Shown here: positions 43,470 to 53,800 of the stretch, one piece after another
How positions within the stretch are numbered: the first letter of the stretch is position 1
Layout: every line of letters begins with the position of its first letter
Source of the DNA: Motiliproteus sp. MSK22-1
Lineage (GTDB): Bacteria; Pseudomonadota; Gammaproteobacteria; Pseudomonadales; Balneatricaceae
Assembly (NCBI RefSeq): GCF_001968815.1
Contig: NZ_MIEQ01000044.1
Span: forward strand, 545,982 to 609,981
Length of the DNA: 64,000 nt
Direction of reading: 5' to 3'
The notes under the pieces: model-generated
The model's database searches: none
What the model was told of the DNA's origin: nothing
Seen by the model: only the letters and a program-made list of their open reading frames with translations
Translations under genes and position numbers: made by a program

Positions 43470-45656
43470 TTAACTTTCAACAGTCTTGCGTAGCGGCAAC
43501 CACACTTTAAATCGGGCACCACTCCGGGAGGCTTTATTTTTCGTTTCAGCACTCAGATCAGAATAACCCGATGAAAGATTCTCAGCTTTGATACTGCCAC
43601 CAAGATCACCCACAATGCCATAGGTTATCGATAAACCCAGCCCCAGCCCTTCCCCGATATCCTTAGTCGTGTAAAAGGGATCAAAAAGATGTCCAAGAAC
43701 ATCCTCATTCATCCCACAGCCACTGTCAGATACAGTAATCTGAGCCCTGTCATGATCCAGAGCCAGAGCTATTGCCAGCTTTTTCTCACTACTTTTTTCC
43801 ATTGCATCGAGCGCATTCCGGATTAAATTGATAAGCACCTGCTCAATACGAGGCTGATCCCCGTTAACGACAACAGAATCCTGGATCTGTAAATCCAGTA
43901 TTATCGACTCATGCTCAATCCGTTCCTGAAACATCGACAACACTTGCTCAATGACTTTATTCATAGCCACGGCACCAGGTTTTTCAGGTCGTTTACGTGC
44001 AAAGGTTTTCAACTGCGAAGTTATTAACGCCATACGTTGAGTCATTTCAGCCATTCTCGACAGATTTTCCTCGACAGCCTCAAACTGCTGTCGCTGAAGC
44101 AGTATACGACTACTTGATGCGCTGGTCCGAATAGCGGTCAGTGGCTGATTTAATTCATGGGCTATTGCAGCAGACATTGTCCCTAAGGCCGCAAGCTTGC
44201 TGCTTTGAATCAATTCGGCTTGAGCCTCTCTTAACTCTTCTGTACGTTCCAGCACTCGATGCTCCAGCTCTTCATTAGCCTTTTGCAAAGCCTGCTCTGC
44301 ACGTTTTCTCAGGGTAATATCAACTAAAGTGACCAAATAGGCATCGGTATCATCCCAGGAGATCGGATTCACGGAAATCAACATAGGAAAATCACTTCCA
44401 TCCAATCGTAGCGCCTTACCTTCCACTACATTGATCGGTTCCACTCTTGTGCCTTGAGCTAATCCATCGGAAAGCTGCCTGAGTTGTTGCGGACTGCTCT
44501 CAATATCAATCAGACTATCGATGCTCTGACCTAGCACTGACTGCTCCTTGCCACCAAACTGTGAAAGTGCCCTTGGGTTGATAAACAGAACCCGACCAAA
44601 AGCATCTACTGTTAAAAGCCCAACTTGCGAGTTACTTATTATTGTTCGTTGCTGGGCTTCGTTATGCAGCCTCAGCTCTTCAGTTTCACGTCTGGACAGA
44701 TTACGCAACCAACGTTCCCGAAAAAACAACAACAACAAGCCAATAGCCAATCCGCCACCGAGGCAAAAAAGAGTCACGGCCTGACGTTGTCTCCAGACCG
44801 GTTTTAAATCAGAGAGAAAATGAACCTGCCATTTCAAGTCATCCAGAAATACCGACTGCACCATATGGTCATCCCCGTCCTCGCCCAGCAGCAAGCGAGC
44901 TTCAGTTCCATCCTGAAGTTCCTGATACCTCCAACGATAAGGTAACCCCTGTTCTGACTTCTCAGCTTTGCTCACCGATTCATCACTGGGCAAGCGCTGT
45001 TTACGCCAGCCCGGTAGGCTTGAAAGAAATATGACTCCCGCCTGATCGCTAACCAACAAGCGCTCCTGGGCTGCAGTCCATAGATCCTGCAACCCACGAA
45101 GGTCAATCATTACTACCGCCACCCCAATCATTTTTAAATCGGCGTAAATAGGAGCAGAAAGGTAATATCCGGGGATATCATTGGCGCCGGATAATTCCAC
45201 GTAATAGCCTAATTCACCATTACGGGCCTTAAAAAAGAAAGGCTTATCACCATAATACCTGTTTAATTCATTTTGGTGCTCTCGCCAGTGACTACTGGCG
45301 ACAACATGCCCGTCGTTCCCAAGAACAAACCAGCGGGCCGTGGAAGCAATCTGATTAGTTTGTTCCAGATAACGATTCACCTCCATTGGATTCGAGCCAT
45401 CATGTTGTTGCAGCAACGCTCTCACATCATTATTTTGCGATAGCACGTAAGGCAGGTGACTCACGCGATTTAAGGTTTGACGAATACCGGTAATATAGCT
45501 GAGTAACCGATCCTCACCTAAAAGGTGCAATTGCTGGAAAGACCGGCTATGAAAGTAATCCCGGACCTGCCAAGTCAACAAAAGTGTCAGAACCAGCAAT
45601 AGTCCGGCTATACTGAAACTGTTTAACTTTGCTACCTTGGCCACCAGCCGATTCAT
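43470..45656 (-). CDS. dctB: DctB-like sensor histidine kinase
   Basis: A 728-residue membrane kinase. Helix 1 (about 15-30, SIAGLLLVLTLLLTWQV) and helix 2 (about 295-312, LFCLGGGLAIGLLLLFF) enclose a periplasmic dCache-type domain (FQQLHLLGEDRLLSYITGIR, VIFLSSLPGWRK), as in DctB. A PAS domain (about 335-460) is then followed by a coiled coil. The H-box is AALGTMSAAIAHELNQPLTA (His near 499) and the ATPase has NQVLINLIRNALDAMEKSSE-like N-box residues and FYTTKDIGEGLGLGLSITYG. It likely detects C4-dicarboxylates or aromatic acids in the periplasm and phosphorylates the adjacent DctD-like regulator. Confidence 0.9.
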   Translation of the reverse strand: MNRLVAKVAKLNSFSIAGLLLVLTLLLTWQVRDYFHSRSFQQLHLLGEDRLLSYITGIRQTLNRVSHLPYVLSQNNDVRALLQQHDGSNPMEVNRYLEQTNQIASTARWFVLGNDGHVVASSHWREHQNELNRYYGDKPFFFKARNGELGYYVELSGANDIPGYYLSAPIYADLKMIGVAVVMIDLRGLQDLWTAAQERLLVSDQAGVIFLSSLPGWRKQRLPSDESVSKAEKSEQGLPYRWRYQELQDGTEARLLLGEDGDDHMVQSVFLDDLKWQVHFLSDLKPVWRQRQAVTLFCLGGGLAIGLLLLFFRERWLRNLSRRETEELRLHNEAQQRTIISNSQVGLLTVDAFGRVLFINPRALSQFGGKEQSVLGQSIDSLIDIESSPQQLRQLSDGLAQGTRVEPINVVEGKALRLDGSDFPMLISVNPISWDDTDAYLVTLVDITLRKRAEQALQKANEELEHRVLERTEELREAQAELIQSSKLAALGTMSAAIAHELNQPLTAIRTSASSSRILLQRQQFEAVEENLSRMAEMTQRMALITSQLKTFARKRPEKPGAVAMNKVIEQVLSMFQERIEHESIILDLQIQDSVVVNGDQPRIEQVLINLIRNALDAMEKSSEKKLAIALALDHDRAQITVSDSGCGMNEDVLGHLFDPFYTTKDIGEGLGLGLSITYGIVGDLGGSIKAENLSSGYSDLSAETKNKASRSGARFKVWLPLRKTVES

Positions 45657-45836
45657 ATGAAATTTCCGTGACTTAGATTCCTTTTTAGACTACACCAGAT
45701 AGTATCTTCGCAACACAATAACCACCGTTAATTCCTGGACCTTTTACTGACCAGGCTAGATGGCTCACAGGTATTCAGGCATAGTAAACAGTCCGGTTAA
45801 ACCCTTTGTTTATTCAGGTAACAGTATCCAGGCACT

Positions 45837-46694
45837 ATGAGTTCTAGACATATTCATCAAGTAAGAAACATTTTCTGGCGAAGTACAGAGATGCCTTATG
45901 TTGAGTGTCGCTACGCGGCCAACAGCCATGCCTGTTATAAGAAGCACAGTCACCCCACTTTTTCACTCGGTGCGGTTGAATCAGGGCAAAGCCGTTTTTC
46001 ATACTCCCAAGCCCATTGTAACCAAACAGAAACCATTGGCCCTGGTACAATAGTGCCGGTAATGCCCGACAGTATTCACGCATGCAATCCACTGGAAAAC
46101 CAACAGTGGAGCTATCATATGTTCTACATTGATTCAGAATGGCTGGAAGACCTCCGAGGCCAGATCACTGATACCCGGCAGGGTAAAAAAATACGGCTTC
46201 AAGGACTCTCCCGGACGCTCTACCAACCGTCCCTGTATCGGCAAATAGTCCGCGTAAACCGCTTAATGTTATCCGATGATCCTGTCTTAGAGAAAGAGAC
46301 TCGACTCATCAGCCTAATGGCTCAGCTGATGAACACACAAAACAATGAACCAGAGCGAGCACCGCCTTTAAATCATCCGGCAGTAAGCAGAGTCCAAGAA
46401 TTTCTCGATACCCATGCCTGTGAAACAATCACCCTTGACCAATTAGCGCAGGAAGCCGAGATCAGCTCCTATCATCTTATTCGGTTATTCAAACATCATA
46501 CAGGCTTCACCCCTCATGCATTTCAGATTGATCGCCGTATTAACCAATCTAAAAAACTGTTGAAGTGCTCGAACTCTATTGCAGATGTAGCGCTGAAAAC
46601 GGGATTCAGCGACCAGGCCCATTTCCAACGTAGTTTTAAGCAATATACCGCTCTCACTCCGGCCCAGTATCAGCAGACATCTAAAAAAATATAG
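45837..46694 (+). CDS. AraC family transcriptional regulator
   Basis: A 285-residue regulator. The N-terminal cupin-type sensor (about 20-150) includes ACYKKHSHPTFSLGAVESGQ, SRFSYSQAHC and TIVPVMPDSIHACNPLENQQ. The C-terminal double HTH (about 180-280) is complete: ETITLDQLAQEAEISSYHLI, RLFKHHTGFTPHAFQIDRRI, then SIADVALKTGFSDQAHFQRS. It lies 111 bp before a LysE-type exporter gene on the same strand, a common pairing in which the AraC protein senses an amino acid and induces its efflux. Direct evidence of a shared transcript is lacking. Confidence 0.9.
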   Translation: MSSRHIHQVRNIFWRSTEMPYVECRYAANSHACYKKHSHPTFSLGAVESGQSRFSYSQAHCNQTETIGPGTIVPVMPDSIHACNPLENQQWSYHMFYIDSEWLEDLRGQITDTRQGKKIRLQGLSRTLYQPSLYRQIVRVNRLMLSDDPVLEKETRLISLMAQLMNTQNNEPERAPPLNHPAVSRVQEFLDTHACETITLDQLAQEAEISSYHLIRLFKHHTGFTPHAFQIDRRINQSKKLLKCSNSIADVALKTGFSDQAHFQRSFKQYTALTPAQYQQTSKKI

Positions 46695-46805
46695 CGCTGA
46701 GTCTCTGGTCTATCACAGAGTATGCTACCGCACCGCAATTTTCTTCAATACATCACCCGTTCCACTCTTTAGATTAGTTATTTCAACAGAAGAGGAGGAA
46801 CTTTA

Positions 46806-47438
46806 ATGACCGAATTTCTACTGGTCGCCACGGCCCATTTCCTAGCGTTATTAAGCCCTGGTCCGGATTTTTTTCTAATCCTCCGAACAGCACTTAAACA
46901 CGGCTTTGCAAGTGGAGTATCGGTCAGCTTTGGCATAGCTGTATCCAATGGGTTTTATATTATCCTGGCACTTGCCGGATTCAATCTGATGCAACAAAAC
47001 TTACTACTGCTCTGGGCGCTGAAGATAGGAGGCGCGACCTATCTGATATATATCGGCTATCACTTTATTAAATCTTCAGGCCATGCCTTCAACGAGCAGA
47101 ATGAACAAGCCCCAACACAGGAAATTATTTATCAAAAAGTCTTATTCAAAAATATGCTGATGGGGTTCAATTCAGGCTTGCTAAACCCCAAGAACGCACT
47201 TTTTTATCTGAGTCTTTTTTCACTGCTTGTCAGTCCAGAAACCTCCTCTTTACAACAAAGTTTTTACGGTGTCTGGATGTTCCTGGCTGTCTTTTTCTGG
47301 GATTGCCTGGTGGCTGCCTCAGTGGGCAATCCATTAAGTCAACGTTGGTTGTCGCGCATACTGGCACCACTGGAAAAATTAGCGGGAATGGCACTGGTCA
47401 GCATGGGCATTGGTTTGTTATGGGCTGGGAGCCGATAG
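46806..47438 (+). CDS. LysE family translocator (amino-acid/homoserine exporter type)
   Basis: A 210-residue inner-membrane exporter with five to six hydrophobic helices. The N-terminal LLVATAHFLALLSPGPDFFL carries the family motif SPGPDF, and the middle has KIGGATYLIYIGYHFIKSSG and FNSGLLNPKNALFYLSLFS, where the NPK motif is diagnostic. RhtB/LysE proteins export amino acids by proton exchange. AGAGGAGGAACTT gives a very strong ribosome-binding site. The AraC-type gene upstream probably regulates it. The substrate cannot be read from the sequence. Confidence 0.92.
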   Translation: MTEFLLVATAHFLALLSPGPDFFLILRTALKHGFASGVSVSFGIAVSNGFYIILALAGFNLMQQNLLLLWALKIGGATYLIYIGYHFIKSSGHAFNEQNEQAPTQEIIYQKVLFKNMLMGFNSGLLNPKNALFYLSLFSLLVSPETSSLQQSFYGVWMFLAVFFWDCLVAASVGNPLSQRWLSRILAPLEKLAGMALVSMGIGLLWAGSR

Positions 47439-47550
47439 TGACAAAATGTCTGATATCATCCAAAGCCGGACGCAGACTGTCCTCCGAACCGTGCCTGCAA
47501 GAGCCTATTGAAGATCAGGAGCCAGCAACAGAACCAGCCTGACACACTAA

Positions 47551-47778
47551 TCAGTCGGCAACGGTTATTCGTCGCACCAATTTTTGAGCTAAAGGAGCTA
47601 CCACCATTGCTGTTGGGATAGCAATGATACCGCCCAGTATAAATGATTCCATCCAGGCGACAAAAAAGGAGCCATTAAAACCGGACCTGAAAGCGGTAAA
47701 TGCGAAAGACATTATGGCACTCATGGAGAGACCCATAATGGTTACAAACACCAGCTGAGCATATTTTTTACTAATCAT
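47551..47778 (-). CDS. DUF2798 family small membrane protein
   Basis: A 75-residue protein with two membrane helices: YAQLVFVTIMGLSMSAIMSF and SFILGGIIAIPTAMVVAPLA, followed by a basic end (QKLVRRITVAD). The pattern of two helices with the FNGSFF..W linker is the DUF2798 family, of unknown function and often encoded beside transporters or regulators. It is a single gene in convergent orientation to the LysE-type gene. GGAGAGG sits upstream of the ATG. Confidence 0.85.
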   Translation of the reverse strand: MISKKYAQLVFVTIMGLSMSAIMSFAFTAFRSGFNGSFFVAWMESFILGGIIAIPTAMVVAPLAQKLVRRITVAD

Positions 47779-48018
47779 TGTAACCTCTCCTTGTTAACTT
47801 TTTTTGAATGACAATCGAGTAATACCAGACCCTTCGCAGGATTGAGGGAGTCTAACACTAGACCTCCCTCCCCCTCTAGGCTTCTTTGTGCTTGCTCAGC
47901 CAAAAATCATTAACGCAGAGCCCTGTCACTCCGAAGACCAGAGGCCGTTAAGACTGGCAAGCAGATCCCTCAAGCAAACCAAGAGCCGACAGAATATTGT
48001 TAATGATCTACCACCGGT

Positions 48019-48612
48019 TTAGTTATTAAGCTTTATAGCAACCCTGACAACCTCAGCGCCAATACTCTGCACGCGGTCCGTTTGGGCACTGTCATTCAAA
48101 TTTCCATCTTCATCGAAGGCTTTGTACGCCTCAGCGACAGCCACCTGACTCGGAAGAATATAGCTGCCCAACGCGGTAAAAATGTCACGGACATGATTAA
48201 GCCCTCTTAAACCACCCAGACCTCCAGGAGATGCACTCATAAGCCCGACAATTTTTCCACTGAACGCAGAAACTCCATCGGCATCAGGATCGGGTCTGGA
48301 TATCCAATCGATGGCATTTTTTAACACACCGGAAATAGAACCGTTATACTCCGGGCTTGCTAATAAAATCCCCTGTGCATCACGGAATAGACGTTTAAGG
48401 TCTTTAACACCGGCAGGTGCTCCCTCTATCGCTTCAATCTCCTCAGAGAATAATGGAATCTCGTAGTCTGCAAGATCTATATTCACAATCTGAGCCCCTG
48501 ACGCTTGAGCCCCTTGTCCAGCAATACGCACTAATGTGCGATTATATGACCCCTTTCGCAAACTACCCGCCAATACGATGACCTTTGGTGTCCGGTGATT
48601 GGTGTTTTCCAT
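48019..48612 (-). CDS. NADPH-dependent FMN reductase family protein
   Basis: A 197-residue flavodoxin-fold reductase. The FMN-binding loop is VLAGSLRKGSYNRTLVRIAG, and the second signature is LLASPEYNGSISGVLKNAID followed by WISRPDPDADG. SASPGGLGGLRGLNHV is the third flavin contact segment. The family reduces FMN, quinones, azo compounds or chromate with NAD(P)H. It is divergent from a LysR gene, which suggests direct control. The shared promoter region carries an inverted repeat with 8-bp arms (48627-48675). Confidence 0.92.
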   Translation of the reverse strand: MENTNHRTPKVIVLAGSLRKGSYNRTLVRIAGQGAQASGAQIVNIDLADYEIPLFSEEIEAIEGAPAGVKDLKRLFRDAQGILLASPEYNGSISGVLKNAIDWISRPDPDADGVSAFSGKIVGLMSASPGGLGGLRGLNHVRDIFTALGSYILPSQVAVAEAYKAFDEDGNLNDSAQTDRVQSIGAEVVRVAIKLNN

Positions 48613-48626
48613 CGAATATCTCCTCA

Positions 48627-48675
48627 GTGTGACAGAATCTTTAACTTACGTTTGATGGTATCTAGTTTGTCACAC
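48627..48675. promoter_or_regulatory. Spaced inverted repeat between the FMN reductase and LysR genes
   Basis: GTGTGACA (48627-48634) and TGTCACAC (48668-48675) are exact inverse complements whose starts are 41 bp apart, close to four helical turns. They lie inside the divergent promoter region and suit a tetrameric LysR protein bridging two sites. Confidence 0.45.
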
Positions 48676-48711
48676 ACAAATTTGAACAAAAACAGAATAT
48701 ATGCAATCCTT

Positions 48712-49632
48712 ATGTGCATGAGCGCACAGATAAAAGACTGGAACGATATTCGGGTCGCTTATGAGGTAGCGAAAAGAGGGACTCTCTCTGCCGCTGCAGA
48801 AGCCTTGAATGTCCATCACTCGACAGTTTTGAGGCGCATTAGCGCACTTGAAGAATCCCTCAACACGCGGCTGTTTCACCGCCATGCACGAGGTTACGTA
48901 CCCACGGATGCGGGAAAAATGCTACTGGGAGTAGCAGAATATCTGGAAGATGATCTGGAACGGCTGTTTGGCCAACTACAGGGTATCGATCAACAACTTA
49001 GCGGGAATTTAGTACTAACAACCGTCAGCAGTTTTGTACCGCTGTTAGCTCCTCTATTGAGGGAATTCCAAGACCTCTATCCAAATATAACTTTGGATCT
49101 CTTGGTAGAACCGCGCCGACTGAAATTAGAACATGGCGAAGCTCATATTGGCATCAGGCCTGGCAGAGCCCCAGAAGAGCCTGATTATGTAGCTCAACGT
49201 ATCTCGCCGTTGGCATCGTCATTATTTGCTTCCAAATCCTACGTAGAGCGCTACGGTTCACTGACAGATCTTAGCCAGATCAACAATCATCGCTTTGTTT
49301 CCGGCAGTCGTTCACTTCATCACTTACCCTTTCTTAACTGGATAAAAGAACAGGTTCCACCTGAACGAATTTTCTATCAGGCCAACGATGTCTGGGCGAT
49401 GTATCAGGGCATAAGAGCAGGGCTTGGTATTGGTTTGATGAGTAACTGGGCAGCCTCACAGGATCAGGAAATAGTGATCCCACAACCATTAAATATTGAA
49501 GAACCCGGGACTGACCTGTGGGTGGTGACTCATCGAGATCTTCACAGAACTTCTCGGGTTCAGGCTTTTCTGGAGTTTTTCAAGGAAGCAATCAAAAAAC
49601 AGCAGAGGTTACTTTTATCCTGGGATAAATAA
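48712..49632 (+). CDS. LysR-type regulator
   Basis: A 306-residue LysR family regulator. The frame is open to 48595, but the ATG at 48712 (or the one six bases later) is taken, because the HTH begins DWNDIRVAYEVAKRGTLSAA and earlier residues lie over the divergent promoter. The HTH continues EALNVHHSTVLRRISALEES. The effector domain is about 90-300 (LSGNLVLTTVSSFVPLLAPL, GIRAGLGIGLMSNWAASQDQ). It is divergent from the FMN reductase gene and probably regulates it. Effector unknown. Confidence 0.9.
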   Translation: MCMSAQIKDWNDIRVAYEVAKRGTLSAAAEALNVHHSTVLRRISALEESLNTRLFHRHARGYVPTDAGKMLLGVAEYLEDDLERLFGQLQGIDQQLSGNLVLTTVSSFVPLLAPLLREFQDLYPNITLDLLVEPRRLKLEHGEAHIGIRPGRAPEEPDYVAQRISPLASSLFASKSYVERYGSLTDLSQINNHRFVSGSRSLHHLPFLNWIKEQVPPERIFYQANDVWAMYQGIRAGLGIGLMSNWAASQDQEIVIPQPLNIEEPGTDLWVVTHRDLHRTSRVQAFLEFFKEAIKKQQRLLLSWDK

Positions 49633-49678
49633 GCATCGAAATAGCCAGAGTAGATGCTTACACCTGCCCGAAAGATAT

Positions 49679-50632
49679 TCAGTCCAGCATGGTTACAAAA
49701 GGGGGCAACTCTAAAGACCCTATTGCATTCGATACCAGCTCCAACATTGCATTTGCGGCCGGCCCCAATGAGCGCCCCTTACGAGTGATAATACAGATAT
49801 CCCGTTCAATAACCGGGCCTTCCAAAGGCGTAAAACACAGATGATCAAAGGCAGACGTACTTGCGGCCAGAGCAGGTAATACCGAAAGCCCCAACCCTTC
49901 TTCAATCAACGCAGCTAATGCTGTTGGATTACTGACTTCAAGTGGAGCAGTATCTTTTGAAAGACTCAACCCTTCTCTTTCCAGGAACAGTGACAGCTGC
50001 GCTCTGATTCCCGTATCGGAGGAAAGATAAATCAGCGAAGCCTGATCAAGCTCACGCCAGCTGATCGCTTCGCTCCTGTTGGGCAACGCGCGGACCAGGG
50101 AATGACCCGGAGTTGTCACAACGCCATAACGGTCCCTTAGCAAAGTCCGATAGTTTAAATCCCCATGGCTTGAATGATTACCAGCGATGCCAAAATCCAC
50201 TTCATTTGCCAATATACGCTGCTCTATTGCCCCAGCACTATCATCTCTAAGAGAAATACCAATATTTGGAAACTGTTGTCGATAACTGTGCACCAGAGGG
50301 GGTAACAGCCGGGTTAATACCGATGGCGCGGCGGCAATATCTACCTGCCCCCGTTGCTGCCCCGCAACAGATTGAAGGTCCGCTATCGCGGTATCAAAAT
50401 CAGAGATCAGACGTTCTGCCACCGGCAAAAAACGCTCTCCTTCTGAAGTCAGCAGTACTCGTCGCGTGGTCCGATCCAATAAAAGCAACCCCACTTGCTG
50501 TTCAAGCTGCTTAATGGTTGCGGTCAATGTAGATTGGGTCAGATGCAGATGATCGGAAGCTCTGGTAAAGCTGCCACACAGAGCGACTTCAACAAATGCT
50601 CGCAGGTGTCGAACAGAAACATTATTCATCAT
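49679..50632 (-). CDS. LysR-type regulator divergent from D-2-hydroxyglutarate dehydrogenase
   Basis: A 317-residue LysR family regulator. The HTH is RHLRAFVEVALCGSFTRASD and LHLTQSTLTATIKQLEQQVG, and the effector domain (about 90-300) contains GQVDIAAAPSVLTRLLPPLV and IEEGLGLSVLPALAAS. It is divergently arranged with the large YdiJ-type dehydrogenase gene. A near-perfect dyad (50653-50672) sits 21 bp upstream of its start, where autoregulation is expected. The likely effector is D-2-hydroxyglutarate or a related acid (inference from the target). Confidence 0.9.
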   Translation of the reverse strand: MMNNVSVRHLRAFVEVALCGSFTRASDHLHLTQSTLTATIKQLEQQVGLLLLDRTTRRVLLTSEGERFLPVAERLISDFDTAIADLQSVAGQQRGQVDIAAAPSVLTRLLPPLVHSYRQQFPNIGISLRDDSAGAIEQRILANEVDFGIAGNHSSHGDLNYRTLLRDRYGVVTTPGHSLVRALPNRSEAISWRELDQASLIYLSSDTGIRAQLSLFLEREGLSLSKDTAPLEVSNPTALAALIEEGLGLSVLPALAASTSAFDHLCFTPLEGPVIERDICIITRKGRSLGPAANAMLELVSNAIGSLELPPFVTMLD

Positions 50633-50652
50633 TATCTATTAATCTATCGTTT

Positions 50653-50672
50653 TTTATCATTTGAATGATAAA
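50653..50672. promoter_or_regulatory. Dyad TTTATCATT-TG-AATGATAAA
   Basis: Nine-base arms with a 2-bp centre, next to the LysR start (50632) in the divergent region. Probable regulator-binding site controlling the LysR gene and the dehydrogenase. Confidence 0.5.
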
Positions 50673-50844
50673 TAGGTATTCTGCATTATAGCTTCAGATG
50701 CAGTAATTTATACCATTACTCATAAACCCAGAGTTTTAAAAACGAGGGTCTTGAACACAGAGGCGGATTAGCTTGTGCTTCTGACAAACCAAACCACGGG
50801 TTTTACCCAAATAACCTAAATCTACTGCTCGTTGAGAACAAACC

Positions 50845-53800
50845 ATGATTCCACAGTTATCCGAGATTGAAACCACCCAGCAGATCTATCTGGACTTTAT
50901 CCAGCAATTGAATGAGCAGGGCTTTCTTGGCGACCTGAACCAGGACTATGGCAATAGAATTGTACAGTCCACGGATAACAGCATTTATCAACTGTTACCG
51001 CAAGGCGTACTCTATCCAAAGACCATCGAAGATCTGCGTTTGATTGCTGAGCTCAGTAACAAACCCCGCTTTCATCAAATAGCGATGAGTGCTCGGGGTG
51101 GAGGCACTGGCACAAACGGTCAATCTCTGACAGATGGTCTTATTGTTGATGTATCCAAGTACATGAACTCGATTTTGGAAATCAATGAAGATGAACGCTG
51201 GGTACGAGTACAAGGCGGTGTTGTAAAGGATCAGCTAAACGCAGCATTAAAACCTTTTGGGCTGTTCTTCGCACCAGAATTATCCACCAGTAACAGAGCA
51301 ACTATCGGCGGCATGATTAATACCGACGCCAGCGGGCAAGGCTCTGTACTGTACGGGAAAACTCGTGATCACGTATTAGAACTCACCAGCGTATTACTTG
51401 ATGGAACCCTATGGAATTCAGCTCCTGTCAGTGATACAGACCTGGCTGAACTTCAGCAACGGAAAGACAGAGTTGGTGATATCCATCGACTGCTGGATCA
51501 GGTCTTCACCGATAATAAAGAACTCATTGACACAAAGTTTCCAAAACTTAACCGTTGCCTGACCGGATACGATCTTGCCCATATCCGTAATGAACAGGGT
51601 CTTTTCAACCTGAACTCCATTCTTTGCGGCGCTGAGGGGTCACTGGCGTATATCGCAGAGGCGAAACTCAATCTGTTACCTATTCCCAAATTTGCCGCCT
51701 TAGTCAACATCAAGTACGACAGCTTTGAAGCTTCATTGCGAGACGCTAAAGATCTGATGACCTGGCAGCCAACATCAATTGAAACCATCGATTCGAAAGT
51801 CCTTAATTTAGCCATGGAAGACATTGTCTGGGAGACGGTTCAAAACTACTTTCCCAGCAATGATAATGAACCCGGTATCCAGGGTATCAATCTCGTAGAA
51901 TACACTGACGATAACGAAGACAATCTAAAAGCCCGTATAGAAGCGCTCTGTAACCATCTACAAGAGGTAGAGGGGAAAGCCGGTAAAAGCTTTGGCTATT
52001 CTGTGGTCTACGGCGCATCAGAAATTGCTAAGATTTGGGCCATGCGTAAAAAAGCAGTTGGGCTACTGGGCAACGCTAAAGGAGAAGAACGGCCGATTCC
52101 TTTTGTAGAAGACACTGCCGTACCGCCGGAAAATCTGGCTGATTTTATTATGGAGTTTCGAGGAGTGCTCGATCTTCATAACCTGTCCTATGGCATGTTC
52201 GGTCATGTGGATGCAGGTGTTCTCCATGTGCGACCCGCAATCGATATGAAAGATGAGTTGCAGGAGCCGTTGATTCGAGACATCACTGACCAGGTCGCAA
52301 AACTCACACAAAAATACAAAGGTCTGCTCTGGGGAGAACATGGAAAAGGCATTCGCTCTGAGTATGCACCGGAGTTCTTCGGTGAACTGTATCCTCAGCT
52401 GCAGCGAATCAAAGGGGTATTTGATCCCCGGAACCAACTAAACCCGGGAAAGATTGCAACGCCTGTTTTAGCAGATGGCTCAGCAGCGTTACTGACAATT
52501 GATGGCGTCCCTACCCGAGGCCAAAATGACCGCCAAATCAGTAGTCATGTGCGTGATGAATACGATACCGCCATGTTCTGCAACGGTAATGGAGCCTGTT
52601 TTAACTACGACCCTAAAGATGCCATGTGCCCCAGCTGGAAAGGTACTCGCCAGCGTATTCATTCCCCTAAAGGGCGCTCTTCATTGATTCGTGAATGGCT
52701 ACGGCTAATGTCTCAACAGGGAATTGATTTAGTCAGCGAAAGCAACAAAGTCAAACAACAATCCTTTATTCGCAGCTTTCCCGAACGCCTGAAGAATACG
52801 CTGGCTAAAGCTGATTCCTCCGGATATGATTTCTCCAATGAAGTACATGAATCGATGATGGGATGTCTGGCCTGTAAATCCTGTGTTGGCCAATGTCCTA
52901 TTAAAGTAAATGTACCGGACTTTCGCGCCCGCTTTTTAGAAGTATATTATGGTCGCTATCTGAGGCCTGCTAAAGACTACCTGGTCGGTAGTCTGGAATA
53001 CCTGATACCTTGGATATCCAAATTCCCCGCTCCATACAACTGGGCAATGAGTAACAAAACCACTGTTGCTTTCTTGACGCGCTATGTCGGTATGGTTGAC
53101 AGCCCTTCTGTTTGCAGCCACTCGTTACTAAGCGGTCTGAACAGTCGAAAAGTAGAACTGGCAACCCCTGAATGGGTCGGTCAACTAACCGCTGAGCAGC
53201 GAAAACGATCAGTGATCATTGTCCAGGATGCGTTTACCAGCTACTTTGAAAACCAGCTTGTTTTGGATCTGGTTGACCTGCTGACAGAGCTGGGGTTTCA
53301 CGTACTAGTCGCTCCTTACCTGCCGAATGGTAAGCCCTTGCATGTCCACGGCTTTTTAAAAGCCTTTGAAAAGGCCGCTATACGTAACAGTGATATGCTA
53401 CGACAATTGGGACAATGCAATGTCCCCATGATAGGAATTGACCCATCAATGACTCTCACCTATCGACAGGAATATGGCTATGTTATTCCAGAGAAGGATT
53501 TGCCTAAGGTGGAGTTGATTCAGGAGTGGCTAGTCACTCAAATGGAACGTTTAGAGTCTCTCGACCTAAGCCTCAGCGAAAACACCTACAAGCTGCTCGC
53601 CCACTGTACTGAAAAGACTTCCGCAGCTCCGAGTATCAGGAACTGGCAACAGATCTATCAGGCGCTGGGACAAAAGCTGGAAATCATTTCAGTCGGCTGT
53701 TGCGGTATGTCAGGAACCTATGGTCACGAAAGTGCAAACTTAGAAACCTCTCATAATATATATCAACTTAGCTGGGCTGAAGCAGTTAACAGCGAACAGA

